Below, piece by piece: positions 8,397 to 17,348 of a DNA stretch of 64,000 bases (its first letter is position 1; each line of letters begins with the position of its first letter). The DNA comes from Paenibacillus sp. DMB20 (GTDB lineage: Bacteria; Bacillota; Bacilli; Paenibacillales; Paenibacillaceae): NCBI RefSeq assembly GCF_000987955.1, contig NZ_LAZU01000037.1, forward strand, positions 62,001-126,000, given 5' to 3'. A model generated the notes under the pieces. The model was given only the letters and a program-made list of their open reading frames with translations. It searched no databases and was not told the DNA's origin. A program made the translations under genes and the position numbers.

Positions 8397-9254
8397 TTAT
8401 AAACGCTTCGGAAAAAGCGGATCGAACCGGTTTTTATGACCCTGGTATTTACGATAGCCGACAAAGGTTAGCGCCGAGAGGATAAATGCAGCGAACAGAA
8501 GCTGCCACATCCACGGTCCGCGAACCTCGCCCAGGGGAGCCAACGCGGGTTCATCTTTCTTTTTTCCGAACAGCAGATTGACGATTGTCTCACCCTGCGG
8601 CGTTATCCTCCGTATCTCGGCGGGCTCGTTCCTGGATACTGCCCCGCCGGCGTATGACAGCCAAGATTCGATCATCGTCACCTCTTCGGGCTTGCGTACA
8701 ATGATCAGCGATGGTCGAATCAGCTCATAGTGCTCCTGGAGGCCGGAAAACGCCTTTTCCATCCCCGCCCGATCCTGTTTGGCCGCACTCTGGTCCAACA
8801 ACTGGATATCCTCCCGGACTACTTTGTAATACTGCAGCCATATGCCGTCTTTGGGGTGCGCCAAGCTGTCCGCAGCAAGTCGAAGCTTGCCAGCGGCGAT
8901 CATCCACGGTTTCGGATCCAATTGCATTCTTGCCGCTGCTTCTTTCATTTCGATGATACTTTCGGCCAGAGCATGAACTCCTTCCACGCCCGTTAAGCCT
9001 TGAAACGAAGATGTTTCAAATAAACGCTCTATCCTTCTGAGCGATTCGTTGGCCGCCTGCGTGTTTCCTTCCTCCACGAACCGGTATAAGGACTCCGCTT
9101 CGCGGTTCAAAGCTTTTGCCTGAATTTCAGCCGCAGGGGAAGCCCCCTTCTTGCCTTGATCCGAATATCCCCAGGCCGTCTTTGTATCGCAAATTCCGAA
9201 TATCAGCAAGAAAGCGGAAAAGCCGGCCAATAGTTTAAATAGTCTCCGTAACAT
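8397..9254 (-). CDS. ypjB: Sporulation protein YpjB
   Basis: A 285-residue protein with an N-terminal hydrophobic signal or anchor (FKLLAGFSAFLLIFGICD), a helical extracytoplasmic middle and a C-terminal membrane helix (WMWQLLFAAFILSALTFVGY) ending in a basic tail. That architecture and its position between ypjA and mazG/dapB identify it as YpjB, a conserved Bacillales sporulation protein of unknown biochemical role. AGGAGGGATGTCCC precedes ATG 9254. Confidence 0.85.
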   Translation of the reverse strand: MLRRLFKLLAGFSAFLLIFGICDTKTAWGYSDQGKKGASPAAEIQAKALNREAESLYRFVEEGNTQAANESLRRIERLFETSSFQGLTGVEGVHALAESIIEMKEAAARMQLDPKPWMIAAGKLRLAADSLAHPKDGIWLQYYKVVREDIQLLDQSAAKQDRAGMEKAFSGLQEHYELIRPSLIIVRKPEEVTMIESWLSYAGGAVSRNEPAEIRRITPQGETIVNLLFGKKKDEPALAPLGEVRGPWMWQLLFAAFILSALTFVGYRKYQGHKNRFDPLFPKRL

Positions 9255-9310
9255 GGGACATCCCTCCTACCCTATTGTATGGCGGAAGGGACGTGCCTAG
9301 AACCGCTTGA

Positions 9311-9949
9311 CTAAATGCCGCTTTTAGGCGGAGAGCTTCGTTTTACGGCTATCCAGGCCGCCAGCCAGCTGAACAGCGTCAGCCCGTAAGTAAAGGCCTC
9401 TACCGCAGGAAGATCGTCATCAAGCTGTGACGGCAGCCATGGAAATACGCCGAAGGTATAGTCAACCGTATCGTTCAGCAAGGTCCATGCGGCCGCCGAG
9501 GTTAGCGCCGTCCAGCGAATGTGAAAAAGCTTCACATAGATCAAAGCTTCCACCGCCATGGCCGTATGGGACGCAACGAGCATCCAATCCTGCCAGATCA
9601 TTTCGCTGCCTTGCCACGCCCCCGCGAAAATCATGGCGCACGCCCATATCCCGTATTTCACCGACGTTACGACCGCCATGGCTTCGATAAACTGCTGAAA
9701 GAACATCCCGCCCAACCGTTTCGGGGGGAACAGCAGCATAAACAGCGCTATCGTAAAAAACAAGCTTGCCGTAGGACTGTCCGGCACAAAAGGCAGCTGC
9801 CACCAGGGATTTCGTTCCGCGGTAAACTGCAGTTGATCGCCGTACCAGATATAACCGTAAACGGTTCCCAAAGCATTGCTGATCAGCAAAAACCACAGGA
9901 CAAAACGCTTGCTTAAAAACTCACGGCTCCATAAATATGTAACTGACAA
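9311..9949 (-). CDS. ypjA: DUF1405 membrane protein YpjA
   Basis: A 212-residue multi-pass membrane protein (segments FVLWFLLISNALGTVYGYIW, SLFFTIALFMLLFPP, ALTSAAAWTLLNDTVDY and others) belonging to DUF1405. No biochemical role is known. TTG 9949 is chosen because AGGAGG lies 7 bases upstream; the longer frame from 9976 has no such site. It follows the qcr genes as in B. subtilis. Confidence 0.83.
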   Translation of the reverse strand: MSVTYLWSREFLSKRFVLWFLLISNALGTVYGYIWYGDQLQFTAERNPWWQLPFVPDSPTASLFFTIALFMLLFPPKRLGGMFFQQFIEAMAVVTSVKYGIWACAMIFAGAWQGSEMIWQDWMLVASHTAMAVEALIYVKLFHIRWTALTSAAAWTLLNDTVDYTFGVFPWLPSQLDDDLPAVEAFTYGLTLFSWLAAWIAVKRSSPPKSGI

Positions 9950-10057
9950 CCCGTATCCTCCTGTCCATCTGCGCATTCATCCAAGATACAGACATTACTT
10001 CTTTCAATAATCCTGAAAAAAACCTGACCGTAGAAAACGATCAGGTTCTTCATTATT

Positions 10058-10936
10058 TTACTCTGCAGTTTTCTGGCTGGCAAGCCATTCCGCCAATTGA
10101 TCGAGTTCTTTCTCCGTGACGCCCGCGGCAATTGCCGGATCTTTCATCGGCGGCATGCCGCCTCTGCCGTTAGCGATAATATCCGCAATGGCAGCTTTAT
10201 CCAGTTTGTCGCCTACGCCACGCAACGAAGGCGCACCCTGCCCTTTCATATCTGCCGCATGGCAGGAAATGCAAGTTGCCTTTTTGTAGGTTTCCATGGC
10301 TGGATTGTCTTTGTCCACAATCGCGACCTCTTCGGACTCAGGCTGCTTGGCATTGGAAGTCGGCAGCCCTTGCGCATGCTTCTCTGCAGCTTCCTCTTCG
10401 CGCTGGATATGCTCCGGCTTCTGTCCCGAGGCTTTCAATTCATGCTGGTAATGCGTCCAAGCCGAATTGGTCAGGTAAATAATCGCGAGAAGAGAAAGGA
10501 ACATAAGCGAAGATGCGATCGGACGCTTATAGAATCGTCTTTCTTTCCCCGTATCCAGGAATGGAGCCAAGAGCAGCGCACCGAATGCGATACCGGTAAC
10601 ACCGATCGTGCCGAGTACGACATAATCTCCGGAAGCATATGGAAGCTTCAAGTACTCGTACAGAAACAGGAAGTACCAGTCCGGCATCGGAATTACGGAT
10701 GCGCCCGGATCGGCAGGATAGCCAAGCGGCGCGGGTTCCGAGATGGTCAATACAAGGAATCCTACCAGTACGACGACCCCTACCATCCATTCCTTCAAAA
10801 GGAAGTACGGGATAAACGCCTCCGACTTGCCCGGATAGGCTGTAACGTCGGGAGGAGTGACGAAACCTTCGCCTTTTTTGATGCGGGAATCCCCGACGTA
10901 AACTACTTTTTCATCAGATTTGTGACCGTGTGCCAT
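10058..10936 (-). CDS. qcrC: Menaquinol:cytochrome c reductase cytochrome b/c subunit
   Basis: The fused subunit of the Bacillales bc complex: an N-terminal cytochrome b subunit-IV-like part with about three membrane helices (WMVGVVVLVGFLVLTI, VVLGTIGVTGIAFGALLLAP, SSLMFLSLLAIIYLT) and a C-terminal cytochrome c domain outside the membrane. The haem c site CISCH is near residue 223 and a distal Met ligand lies in GGMPPM near residue 264. GGGAGG precedes ATG 10936. It forms an operon with qcrB and qcrA (20-base gap). Confidence 0.95.
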   Translation of the reverse strand: MAHGHKSDEKVVYVGDSRIKKGEGFVTPPDVTAYPGKSEAFIPYFLLKEWMVGVVVLVGFLVLTISEPAPLGYPADPGASVIPMPDWYFLFLYEYLKLPYASGDYVVLGTIGVTGIAFGALLLAPFLDTGKERRFYKRPIASSLMFLSLLAIIYLTNSAWTHYQHELKASGQKPEHIQREEEAAEKHAQGLPTSNAKQPESEEVAIVDKDNPAMETYKKATCISCHAADMKGQGAPSLRGVGDKLDKAAIADIIANGRGGMPPMKDPAIAAGVTEKELDQLAEWLASQKTAE

Positions 10937-10955
10937 GAATATGCCTCCCTTCTTC

Positions 10956-11627
10956 TTATAGTGGTCCGGAAATACCCTGTTTACGGATCATGATAAAGTG
11001 CCCTACCAGGAGGGTGAGCAGCACTGCCGGAAGGAAGAACACGTGAATGGCAAAGAAACGGGTTAACGTTTCGGCACCTACGATGGTACCGCCCTGAAGC
11101 AGTTCCTTGATGATCGGTCCGAGCCAAGGCACGGAGTTTGCAATCTCCAGTGTAACCTTTGTCGCGAAGTATGCCTTGTTATCCCATGGAAGCAGGTAGC
11201 CCGTCAGGCCAAGACCCAGCATGACAAAGAAAATAAGCATTCCCACGACCCAGTTCATTTCGCGAGGAGCCTTGTATGACCCCGTGAAGAACACACGCAT
11301 CGTATGTAGGAACATCATAACGATGACCAAGCTTGCTCCCCAGTGGTGCATACCGCGGACGATTTGGCCAAAAGCCACTTTGGTCTGCAAATATTCCACA
11401 CTGGCGTAAGCGTTTATAATATCCGGTACATAATACATAGTCAGGAACATGCCCGACAAGATCTGGATTACAGTTATAAAAAACGTCAAGCCGCCGAAAC
11501 AATACACAAACGCGGAGAAATGGTGCGCGGGGTTAACGTGCTCCGGAACCTCGTGGTCCGCAACGTCTCTCCAGATCGGCGTGATATCGAGACGCTCGTC
11601 AATCCAGTTGTAGACATTCTTCAACAT
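10956..11627 (-). CDS. qcrB: Menaquinol:cytochrome c reductase cytochrome b subunit
   Basis: A 223-residue b6-type cytochrome with four membrane helices. Paired haem-ligand histidines appear in GMHHWGASLVIVMMFLHTMRVF and in RFFAIHVFFLPAVLLTLLVGHF. It oxidises menaquinol in the cytoplasmic membrane and passes electrons to QcrA (Rieske) and QcrC (haem c). Only 15 bases separate it from qcrA. Confidence 0.96.
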   Translation of the reverse strand: MLKNVYNWIDERLDITPIWRDVADHEVPEHVNPAHHFSAFVYCFGGLTFFITVIQILSGMFLTMYYVPDIINAYASVEYLQTKVAFGQIVRGMHHWGASLVIVMMFLHTMRVFFTGSYKAPREMNWVVGMLIFFVMLGLGLTGYLLPWDNKAYFATKVTLEIANSVPWLGPIIKELLQGGTIVGAETLTRFFAIHVFFLPAVLLTLLVGHFIMIRKQGISGPL

Positions 11628-11642
11628 CCGAATCTACGCCTC

Positions 11643-12188
11643 CTATTTCGCTACGTTATTCGGCACGATTTCGCCGAGGTAAATCCAGCCGTTCTCCTCT
11701 TTAATGGTGTACATGTCGAGAGGTTTAGGCGCTACGGCAAGGTTTTTGCCGTCCGGCGTATAACGCGCTCCGTGACATGGACAATGGTACTCGTCCGGAT
11801 AGTTCTTGTTGTTATTCCAGCCGACCAGGCAGCCCAAGTGCTTGCAGATCGGAGAAAGCGCAAGAATTTTCCCTTCATCCGTTTTACGGATCCAGGCCGT
11901 AAGAGAAGCTGTGCTGTTATACCAGCCGTCCTGCTGTTTCAGCTCAAAATGGAACTCTTGCGGTTCATTTGTAATCTTACTTACTTCGGCTACCTTTACA
12001 AAAGCACCTTCATCTTTCTTTTGAAGGATTGGATCAACGGCAAACCGGAGCATCGGTATGACTACACCACCCGCCATATAAGCTGTGGCACCGCCCAACG
12101 TGTAAGTTAGAAACTGTCTGCGGGACATCTCTTTGCGCCGGGGTGGTTTGTGCGACTCTTCATGCTCGTCATTGTGGTTGTGGCTCAT
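11643..12188 (-). CDS. qcrA: Menaquinol:cytochrome c reductase Rieske iron-sulfur subunit
   Basis: The Rieske 2Fe-2S protein of the bc complex. Cluster ligands are in CKHLGC and CPCHG about 20 residues apart. A twin-arginine export signal SRRQFLTYTLGG precedes the single membrane helix, so the domain is exported folded. ATG 12188 follows GGGGG at a spacing of 11; the frame is open eight codons upstream at TTG 12212, but that codon lies before the ribosome binding site. First gene of qcrA-qcrB-qcrC. Confidence 0.95.
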   Translation of the reverse strand: MSHNHNDEHEESHKPPRRKEMSRRQFLTYTLGGATAYMAGGVVIPMLRFAVDPILQKKDEGAFVKVAEVSKITNEPQEFHFELKQQDGWYNSTASLTAWIRKTDEGKILALSPICKHLGCLVGWNNNKNYPDEYHCPCHGARYTPDGKNLAVAPKPLDMYTIKEENGWIYLGEIVPNNVAK

Positions 12189-12265
12189 TCTGTGTTCAAC
12201 CCCCTTTGTCAACCGTTCTAAGTGTTTTCAATGATTAAAATCACACGACTTACTAGGACATAATT

Positions 12266-12294
12266 ATAATATATTAGGCACCCCGGACCGTCAA
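12266..12294 (-). promoter_or_regulatory. Probable sigma-A promoter of the qcr operon
   Basis: On the minus strand TTGACG (12294-12289) is followed after 17 bases by TATTAT (12271-12266), about 80 bases before the qcrA start. A second TATAAT overlaps 3 bases further on. Confidence 0.6.
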
Positions 12295-12362
12295 GAATAT
12301 CGAACCCATATTTGGCTGCGCTTCCAGCAAACCAACATGAAATTGTCGGTTTTTCGTCACAA

Positions 12363-12794
12363 TTAGGACCCTGGTTTTTTATTCCATAAATTCCCGATCA
12401 ATCCTGCCACAGCCTCTTTCACGGACTCGGTCCCGGAAGCCGCAATCTCAGGCAGGGAAAGGACTAATGCGCTTTCAGGAACATCCTCTCCCGTAAGCTT
12501 GCAATCGGCCGTCATGACGATGGCATAAGCAAACCCCGTAGATTTGACTTTGTGACAAATTTCGTTTAAAAGCCGGACGGAAGCTTGTCCTCCATACTGC
12601 ATAGCCGGATACGTGACCACCCGGCCTTTGAAAGGTATTTCTACATAATCCAAAAAATCGCGAAGCCGTTCAAGCGCCATCGTCGCTTCCCAAGGCGTTT
12701 CGGCTCCGGTCATTCCCGTATACGGGATCAGGCACGTATCGAAGTACGGCTGAAGTTCAGGCCAAGTCTTTTCATCCACTTCACTGAATTTCAT
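12363..12794 (-). CDS. ypiF: DUF2487 protein (YpiF-like)
   Basis: A 143-residue soluble protein starting MKFSEVDEKTWPELQPYFDTCLIPYTG, matching the DUF2487 family, whose B. subtilis member ypiF lies just upstream of qcrA as here. Its molecular role is unknown. The gene has its own candidate promoter at 12865-12836. Identification rests on family pattern and synteny. Confidence 0.78.
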   Translation of the reverse strand: MKFSEVDEKTWPELQPYFDTCLIPYTGMTGAETPWEATMALERLRDFLDYVEIPFKGRVVTYPAMQYGGQASVRLLNEICHKVKSTGFAYAIVMTADCKLTGEDVPESALVLSLPEIAASGTESVKEAVAGLIGNLWNKKPGS

Positions 12795-12835
12795 GCTTTA
12801 CATCCTTTCTATGTTAACAATCTCACAATTTCTAC

Positions 12836-12865
12836 ATTATACGATCAGTCACCCGAATTAGGCAA
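12836..12865 (-). promoter_or_regulatory. Candidate promoter of the DUF2487 gene
   Basis: Minus-strand TTGCCT (12865-12860), 18 bases, TATAAT (12841-12836), 42 bases before the ATG at 12794. It directly follows the T-run of the upstream terminator. Confidence 0.5.
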
Positions 12866-12894
12866 AAAAAGAAGAAATGCCGGAGCATTTCTTC
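12864..12894 (-). terminator. Intrinsic terminator after the IDEAL-domain gene
   Basis: Minus strand: GAAGAAATGC, loop TCCG, GCATTTCTTC, then seven Ts (12870-12864). The stem begins at the stop codon of the upstream small gene. Confidence 0.88.
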
Positions 12895-13072
12895 AATTTA
12901 ATGTTCTCAGTTCATCCGTCAGGTTTCGGAAAGCCACCTCGTCGCCCGATGCCAGGGCCTCGTCGATCTCCTTGTAAAGCTCCTCGCTCCGATGCTTTCG
13001 CAAAGCCTCGTCCCATACCATTTCTGCTGCCAGACTCAACATCACTTCGTAAGTAACCTTCATCTTATCCAT
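12893..13072 (-). CDS. Small IDEAL-domain protein (59 residues)
   Basis: Begins MDKMKVTYEVMLSLAAEMVWDE and contains the signature region LYKEIDEALASGDEVAFRNLTDEL, the IDEAL domain usually found at the C-terminus of YpiB proteins. Here it stands alone without the UPF0302 part. B. subtilis ypiB lies at the equivalent place, so this is probably a shortened orthologue or a separate IDEAL protein. GGAGGTG precedes ATG 13072 by 8 bases. IDEAL proteins such as ComK-binding adaptors are thought to mediate protein contacts; the partner here is unknown. Confidence 0.8.
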   Translation of the reverse strand: MDKMKVTYEVMLSLAAEMVWDEALRKHRSEELYKEIDEALASGDEVAFRNLTDELRTLN

Positions 13073-13097
13073 TAGGATGCACCTCCAAACGAAAATT

Positions 13098-13604
13098 TTA
13101 AAATTGCCTGTATTCTTTTCCTTTCTCCACGTAACTCTCCATCGTTCGCTTCATCCGAAGCAGGTCCTCTTCCGTCAATTCGCGAATGACTTTGGCGGGT
13201 GTGCCGAGAGAAAGCGTGTAGGGCGGAACCACCTTGTTCTCCGTTACAATCGATCCCGCGCCGATTAAAGCGTATTCACCAATACTCGCACCGTTCAGGA
13301 CGATGGCGCCCATGCCGATCAGAGAGCCCTTGCCGATCGTGCAGCCGTGAATGATGGCCGAATGGCCGACAGACACTTCATCCTCCACGATTAAAGGTTG
13401 GTCCGTGTTGACGTGGCCGACGACTCCGTCCTGTATGCTGCATCTCTCCCCAATGACGATCGGGGCCAGATCACCTCTCAGCACCGTGTTAAACCAAACG
13501 GTCGAATTCATTCCGACGGTCACATCCCCAATGATCTTGGCTCCGTCGGCAACAAATACGGACGGATGAACGGACGGCCAAATACCCTTGTACTCAAAAT
13601 TCAT
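13098..13604 (-). CDS. Gamma carbonic anhydrase family protein (left-handed beta-helix)
   Basis: A 168-residue hexapeptide-repeat protein. Turns such as IIGDVTVGMNSTVW, VGHSAIIHGCTIGKGSLIGMGA and the C-terminal GTPAKVIRELTEEDL match the YrdA/PaaY gamma-carbonic-anhydrase-like family. Two of the zinc-site histidines are visible in VGHSAIIHG; the other, in VVGHVNTD, is at the expected place. Whether it is an active anhydrase cannot be told from sequence alone. Confidence 0.85.
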   Translation of the reverse strand: MNFEYKGIWPSVHPSVFVADGAKIIGDVTVGMNSTVWFNTVLRGDLAPIVIGERCSIQDGVVGHVNTDQPLIVEDEVSVGHSAIIHGCTIGKGSLIGMGAIVLNGASIGEYALIGAGSIVTENKVVPPYTLSLGTPAKVIRELTEEDLLRMKRTMESYVEKGKEYRQF

Positions 13605-13661
13605 CTGCGGATCACCCCTTCAATTTGTGGGAGTGATTGTAGCAACTTATGCCTTGTTCTG

Positions 13662-14792
13662 TCAATCCGTCGAAGGGTCGGAATCGCTGATATGTAGACA
13701 CGTTTCGGCGGTTTTCTGTCCGAGCGCCGTCATGCGGACCACGGTACCGGACTCCCCGCTTTCCCCGATTCGCAGCATTCCGAAGTGCATCAGCATCCGG
13801 ATGACCCGCTGCTCCAAAATCATTTGAGGAGTGTCGTAATAAAACGGACGAATCAACCAGCCCAGCGATTCCTGAAGGGAAGCCATCGTCACCCAGTCCT
13901 TCGCACACTGACCGATCCAGTAAACGAGGGAGGACAAGTTAGGAACGGCTCCTTTATAAAGTCTTAACCAAAAGCGGAATATCTGTATCACGCTAACTTG
14001 ATTTCCTTCTGCAAGAAATTCCTCTCCGCGTTCAGTCAGAACGAGCCGGTTGCCGCTTTCCTTGAGCCATTGGCGGGCATATGCATAATCGTACAGGAGA
14101 GCGAATCGGTCAGGATATTCCGCACAGGAACGGCCATAGCCAAATCTCCAGGTTCCTTTGCTAATCAAGGGTTCAGAGACATAAAGCGAACCGATCAGCT
14201 GCTGTTGGTAACGGCGGTACATAAACCCTTCCGGATTCAGCTCGATATCATGACCTTGTACGAATTTCAGCAAAACAAGCATATCCTCTGCGGCGAGCCC
14301 TTGCTCGTCCCTGTAAACCTCCGGCTCGACTGCACGCTGTACGTTTGCCGAAAGCTTGGTCCTCAGCACGTTACGGAACCGATCCTTCAGATCCGCGGGA
14401 ACGTGAAAGGTATATTTTGTAGACTGGGTAAAGCCGTTGAACAACCACCCGCTCCTGCGATACCTTGCCACGGCTTCCCTTGGATTTTCCCGAAGTTCGG
14501 TTAAATCCGCCTTCTCTGTCCCCTCATCCCCGAAAGAATGCCGGATGACTGCCGTCAAATCCTCCAGGCTGTATCCCCTGCGGGTATCGAATGCAAGACT
14601 GTTCAAAAACCGGAGATCCCCCGCAGTCAGCTGCCCTACTTGCTCCTCGAAAAAATCCCTTCGGCCCATTTTGACAAGGATGCTTTGGATCAATTCGTGC
14701 TTTGAGTTTCGCTTGCAGTCGCATTGATAGTGGCTGGCGATGTTGCTCAGCTGCCCAATGTCCGCATATGTTAGCATATCCGCTAGATTCAT
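13662..14792 (-). CDS. Uncharacterised 376-residue protein
   Basis: I do not recognise a functional family with certainty. The protein is soluble, rich in helices and basic or acidic surface residues, begins MNLADMLTYADIGQLSNIASH and has repeated winged-helix-like stretches (LRFLNSLAFDTRRGYSLEDL near 65 and LEQRVIRMLMHFGMLRI near 330), loosely reminiscent of the N-terminal domain linked to XPB/Ssl2-type helicases. No helicase motifs are present. An AAGGAC site precedes ATG 14792. It stands alone between a terminator and the acyltransferase-fold gene. Confidence 0.7.
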   Translation of the reverse strand: MNLADMLTYADIGQLSNIASHYQCDCKRNSKHELIQSILVKMGRRDFFEEQVGQLTAGDLRFLNSLAFDTRRGYSLEDLTAVIRHSFGDEGTEKADLTELRENPREAVARYRRSGWLFNGFTQSTKYTFHVPADLKDRFRNVLRTKLSANVQRAVEPEVYRDEQGLAAEDMLVLLKFVQGHDIELNPEGFMYRRYQQQLIGSLYVSEPLISKGTWRFGYGRSCAEYPDRFALLYDYAYARQWLKESGNRLVLTERGEEFLAEGNQVSVIQIFRFWLRLYKGAVPNLSSLVYWIGQCAKDWVTMASLQESLGWLIRPFYYDTPQMILEQRVIRMLMHFGMLRIGESGESGTVVRMTALGQKTAETCLHISDSDPSTD

Positions 14793-15035
14793 ACTTGCAT
14801 CGTCCTTACCGTTTTACTTCCATTATGGGAACGTTCCATCGGTTTAATACATGCGTCAATCGTGATGTTGTCCACATTTTTAACGGAAATGGGCCCCGCT
14901 AAACATAACCGGCCAAACTTTTTTTCGCAAACTTAATCGTAGAGACGAATTCCCTCAAATTTAATAGTTAAGATAGCAAACGGTTGAGCCGGCAGTAAGC
15001 CGATTAAGCTGAAATGATATGTTTCTCGCATAGAA

Positions 15036-15061
15036 ATAGAAAAAGGCCCTCCGGGGCCTTT
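15036..15061 (-). terminator. Intrinsic terminator after the histidine phosphatase gene
   Basis: AAAGGCCC/GGGCCTTT stem around a four-base loop, followed on the minus strand by TTCTATTT. The rest of the gap 14793-15035 shows only a weak TTGCGA-17-TATGTT promoter-like pair and no open frame with a ribosome binding site. Confidence 0.75.
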
Positions 15062-15106
15062 CCTTAAACCTTGTATATCCTTTCAAAACAAAAACGGATT
15101 CTTCTG

Positions 15107-15697
15107 TCAATGCTGTTTTTCTTCCATTAGATGTCTCGTACAGTTAAACAACAGCGGAATCCAATCGATATCCTTTTTCTCCAATATCGTCAGAGACAAG
15201 TTCCCGATTCGTTCAACCACTTGATCTTTATATAAAGAACCGTAAAGCTGGGCCAAGAACCCTCCATGGCTCACGACAAGCATATTCTTGTCCGGATATT
15301 TGAACCACATTTCTTCCATAAAAGCCATTCCTCTTACCTGCAGATCCAGGTCCTTTTCCTGACCCAGGTCCAGCTGCTTCCAATCCTTCCCATACCGGGT
15401 TTCCCGCTCATCCGCAGTCAATCCTTCCACTAAGCCGTAAGCACGTTCACGCAGGCGGATATCGGGCTCCAACATGGGGATGTTTAGGATGGAAGCCAGG
15501 ATCGAGCCCGTCTCCTCGGCTCTGGACAATCCGCTGGTGATTATATAGTCCCAGCGGTAAGGTTCATTTTTCAGCCGCTCTCCAAGCATTTTGGCCTGAA
15601 GCCTTCCTTCGTCATTCAGCGGAATATCGGTCTGACCCTGAATCTTCCCTACAGCATTCCAATCCGTCAACCCATGACGCACGAAACCGATCAGCAA
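15107..15697 (-). CDS. Histidine phosphatase family protein
   Basis: A 196-residue phosphoglycerate-mutase-like phosphatase. The catalytic RHG lies at the N-terminus (IGFVRHGLTDWN), with SGLSRAEETG, LRERAYGLVEG and VSHGGF completing the family pattern; both catalytic histidines are present. Substrate unknown. TTG 15697 after AAGGGGG is the best start, although the frame is open to 15769. It is followed by the terminator at 15036. Confidence 0.86.
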   Translation of the reverse strand: MLIGFVRHGLTDWNAVGKIQGQTDIPLNDEGRLQAKMLGERLKNEPYRWDYIITSGLSRAEETGSILASILNIPMLEPDIRLRERAYGLVEGLTADERETRYGKDWKQLDLGQEKDLDLQVRGMAFMEEMWFKYPDKNMLVVSHGGFLAQLYGSLYKDQVVERIGNLSLTILEKKDIDWIPLLFNCTRHLMEEKQH

Positions 15698-15822
15698 AAT
15701 TCCCGCCCCCTTTATAATGAAGATATGAAAAACGTCTTTCGAAGTATATTTTACGCAGACAGAACGCATCTAAATGTAATTTTCCTGCGATTGATTAAGA
15801 ATGGCTCAGCTCTCCTGAAAAT

Positions 15823-16434
15823 TCATTTAAACCGCCTGGAAGCTTTATTCAGTCTCATCAGGAATAAGAGTGCCAGTCCCACTCCGAGAACGGAGAGAAC
15901 CATCCAATATTGGGGCTGGCTCGGATCCATCCCAACGACCAACGGATCGATAATGCCGCTGCCGGGCTGGGGAATGTTGTAATGCAGCCCGTCGGTTGCC
16001 GCCTGTCCGTTTCCAGCCACACCGGTAGGCAATATACCTGTAGCGGGAGCTTCAGGCTGTGTTCCTTTAGTATTGCCTCTCACTGCGAAATATAAGAAGC
16101 TGCTGCCAAATAAGGCGGCAAATCCGGATATCCACAAAATCAACCGTTTGCGAAACATTCGGCCAACCGCCCGGCCCTTCTCGTTTTCTTCAACGAGCCA
16201 GGGAAAGTCGCGGTAAATGCGGTCCATCACATTCCGGTTAATCGCTTCGGCGCGGACATCCGGAGGATCGACCCGCAGCTCATGAACCATATTCATGCTG
16301 TCTTCCCACATTTCATACTCCATTGCGCAAGAAGGGCATGTCTCGATATGTTGTTTCAAGCTTACGTGCTTCGGATCATTGTCCGGGAGATTCCATACAC
16401 GTTCCATCAGCTCTTGGGCTTCCTCGCAGTTCAT
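15823..16434 (-). CDS. Anti-sigma factor with zinc-finger domain
   Basis: A 203-residue protein whose N-terminus has the ZAS-type motif HIETCPSCAMEYE (HxxxCxxC), followed by a membrane helix (LILWISGFAALFGSSFLYFAV, about residues 95-115), an extracytoplasmic linker and a second hydrophobic segment near the C-terminus (WMVLSVLGVGLALLFLM). It overlaps the ECF sigma gene by ATGA, the usual arrangement for a sigma/anti-sigma pair. It probably holds the sigma factor at the membrane until an envelope signal arrives. Confidence 0.9.
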   Translation of the reverse strand: MNCEEAQELMERVWNLPDNDPKHVSLKQHIETCPSCAMEYEMWEDSMNMVHELRVDPPDVRAEAINRNVMDRIYRDFPWLVEENEKGRAVGRMFRKRLILWISGFAALFGSSFLYFAVRGNTKGTQPEAPATGILPTGVAGNGQAATDGLHYNIPQPGSGIIDPLVVGMDPSQPQYWMVLSVLGVGLALLFLMRLNKASRRFK

Positions 16435-17024
16435 CTGGTGCTCATCCCTTCAATATTCGAGTAGACCGGCTCTGAAAAGTAGGGTTCAAGCTGAATTTTT
16501 ACACTGGAGCGCGCACGAAACAAAAGAGACTTCACAGAACTCACGGTTTGTCCCAAGATATCCGCGATTTCCTGATAATCGAGCTGATCATATTCGCGTA
16601 AAATAAGGGCCGAGCGTTGTTTTTCCGGTAAATTGTTGATCGCATCCCTGACCAAGCTCACCCGTTCGCTTCTCAGGATCGCCTGCTCCGGAACTATTTC
16701 CGGGGGCGCGACAGGAACGATGCCGCTTTCCTCCAGCGGAAGGGTACCGCTGCGCTGTTTACGAAGTTCGCTCAATACCGTATTGCGGGCAATGGTATAT
16801 AGCCATGTCGAAAACGAAGCATCGACCTCCCGAAACGAATGCAGGCTGCGAAAGGCTTTGTAAAAGGTTTCCGAGCATAGATCCTCCGCAAGCAACTCCA
16901 TATTGGAACTTTTTAACATATGGTAGACAAAAGCTAATATTTTTCGTTGGTACCTCCGCATCAGTTCGGAGTACAACTCCACGTTTCCTTGCTTGATTTC
17001 ATAAATTAACTGGGAATCGGTCAT
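16431..17024 (-). CDS. ECF-type RNA polymerase sigma factor
   Basis: A group-4 sigma factor of 197 residues from ATG 17024. Region 2 is seen in LAEDLCSETFYKAFRSLHSF and STWLYTIARNTVLSELRK; region 4 in LPEKQRSALILREYDQLDYQEIADILGQTVSSVKSLLFRAR. GGAGG lies 12 bases upstream of the start. The frame runs upstream to 17123 without a better site. Co-transcribed with its anti-sigma gene. Target genes cannot be deduced here. Confidence 0.92.
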   Translation of the reverse strand: MTDSQLIYEIKQGNVELYSELMRRYQRKILAFVYHMLKSSNMELLAEDLCSETFYKAFRSLHSFREVDASFSTWLYTIARNTVLSELRKQRSGTLPLEESGIVPVAPPEIVPEQAILRSERVSLVRDAINNLPEKQRSALILREYDQLDYQEIADILGQTVSSVKSLLFRARSSVKIQLEPYFSEPVYSNIEGMSTR

Positions 17025-17200
17025 AAGTTTTGTGTTCCTCCCTCGCCATCCGTGTGGACTTCCTTGTTTGCATCTCTGTTTGTTTTTAACGAACAAGGAT
17101 TCACAAAGCTGCCGTAAAACCATATATCTTACGCTGCAAATTGTCTGACTATTCTATGTATTTGGCAATTTCCCCAAATCTTCTACACTAGTTTCCTATC

Positions 17201-17230
17201 ATTGTAGCATATTTTGGTGAAAAGTTCAGG
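17201..17230 (-). promoter_or_regulatory. Candidate promoter of the sigma/anti-sigma operon
   Basis: Minus strand CTGAAC (17230-17225), 18 bases, TACAAT (17206-17201), about 180 bases upstream of the sigma start. An autoregulated ECF promoter could exist as well; none is obvious. Confidence 0.4.
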
Positions 17231-17280
17231 TTTGATAGATTTATCGGATATTCCGCATCGATTTGTAAGGGCATACAAAT

Positions 17281-17310
17281 AAAAAAAACCGCCTTCCTCT
17301 TGGAAGACGG
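17281..17310 (-). terminator. Host terminator of the interrupted small RNA at attL
   Basis: Minus strand CCGTCTTCC, loop AAGA, GGAAGGCGG (one mismatch), then eight Ts (17288-17281). No gene ends here apart from the phage gene at 17373; before integration the promoter at 56916-56888 would have read into it. Confidence 0.85.
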
Positions 17311-17330
17311 CCGCACAAATGTGCAATGTA

Positions 17331-17348
17331 TTTGGATAGGAGTGGAGA
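17331..17348. repeat. attL core, left copy of the 18-bp prophage direct repeat
   Basis: TTTGGATAGGAGTGGAGA, identical to 56851-56868; the flanking bases differ on both sides. On the phage side it is followed by CTCCTATCC, which is an exact inverted copy of GGATAGGAG inside the core. Confidence 0.9.
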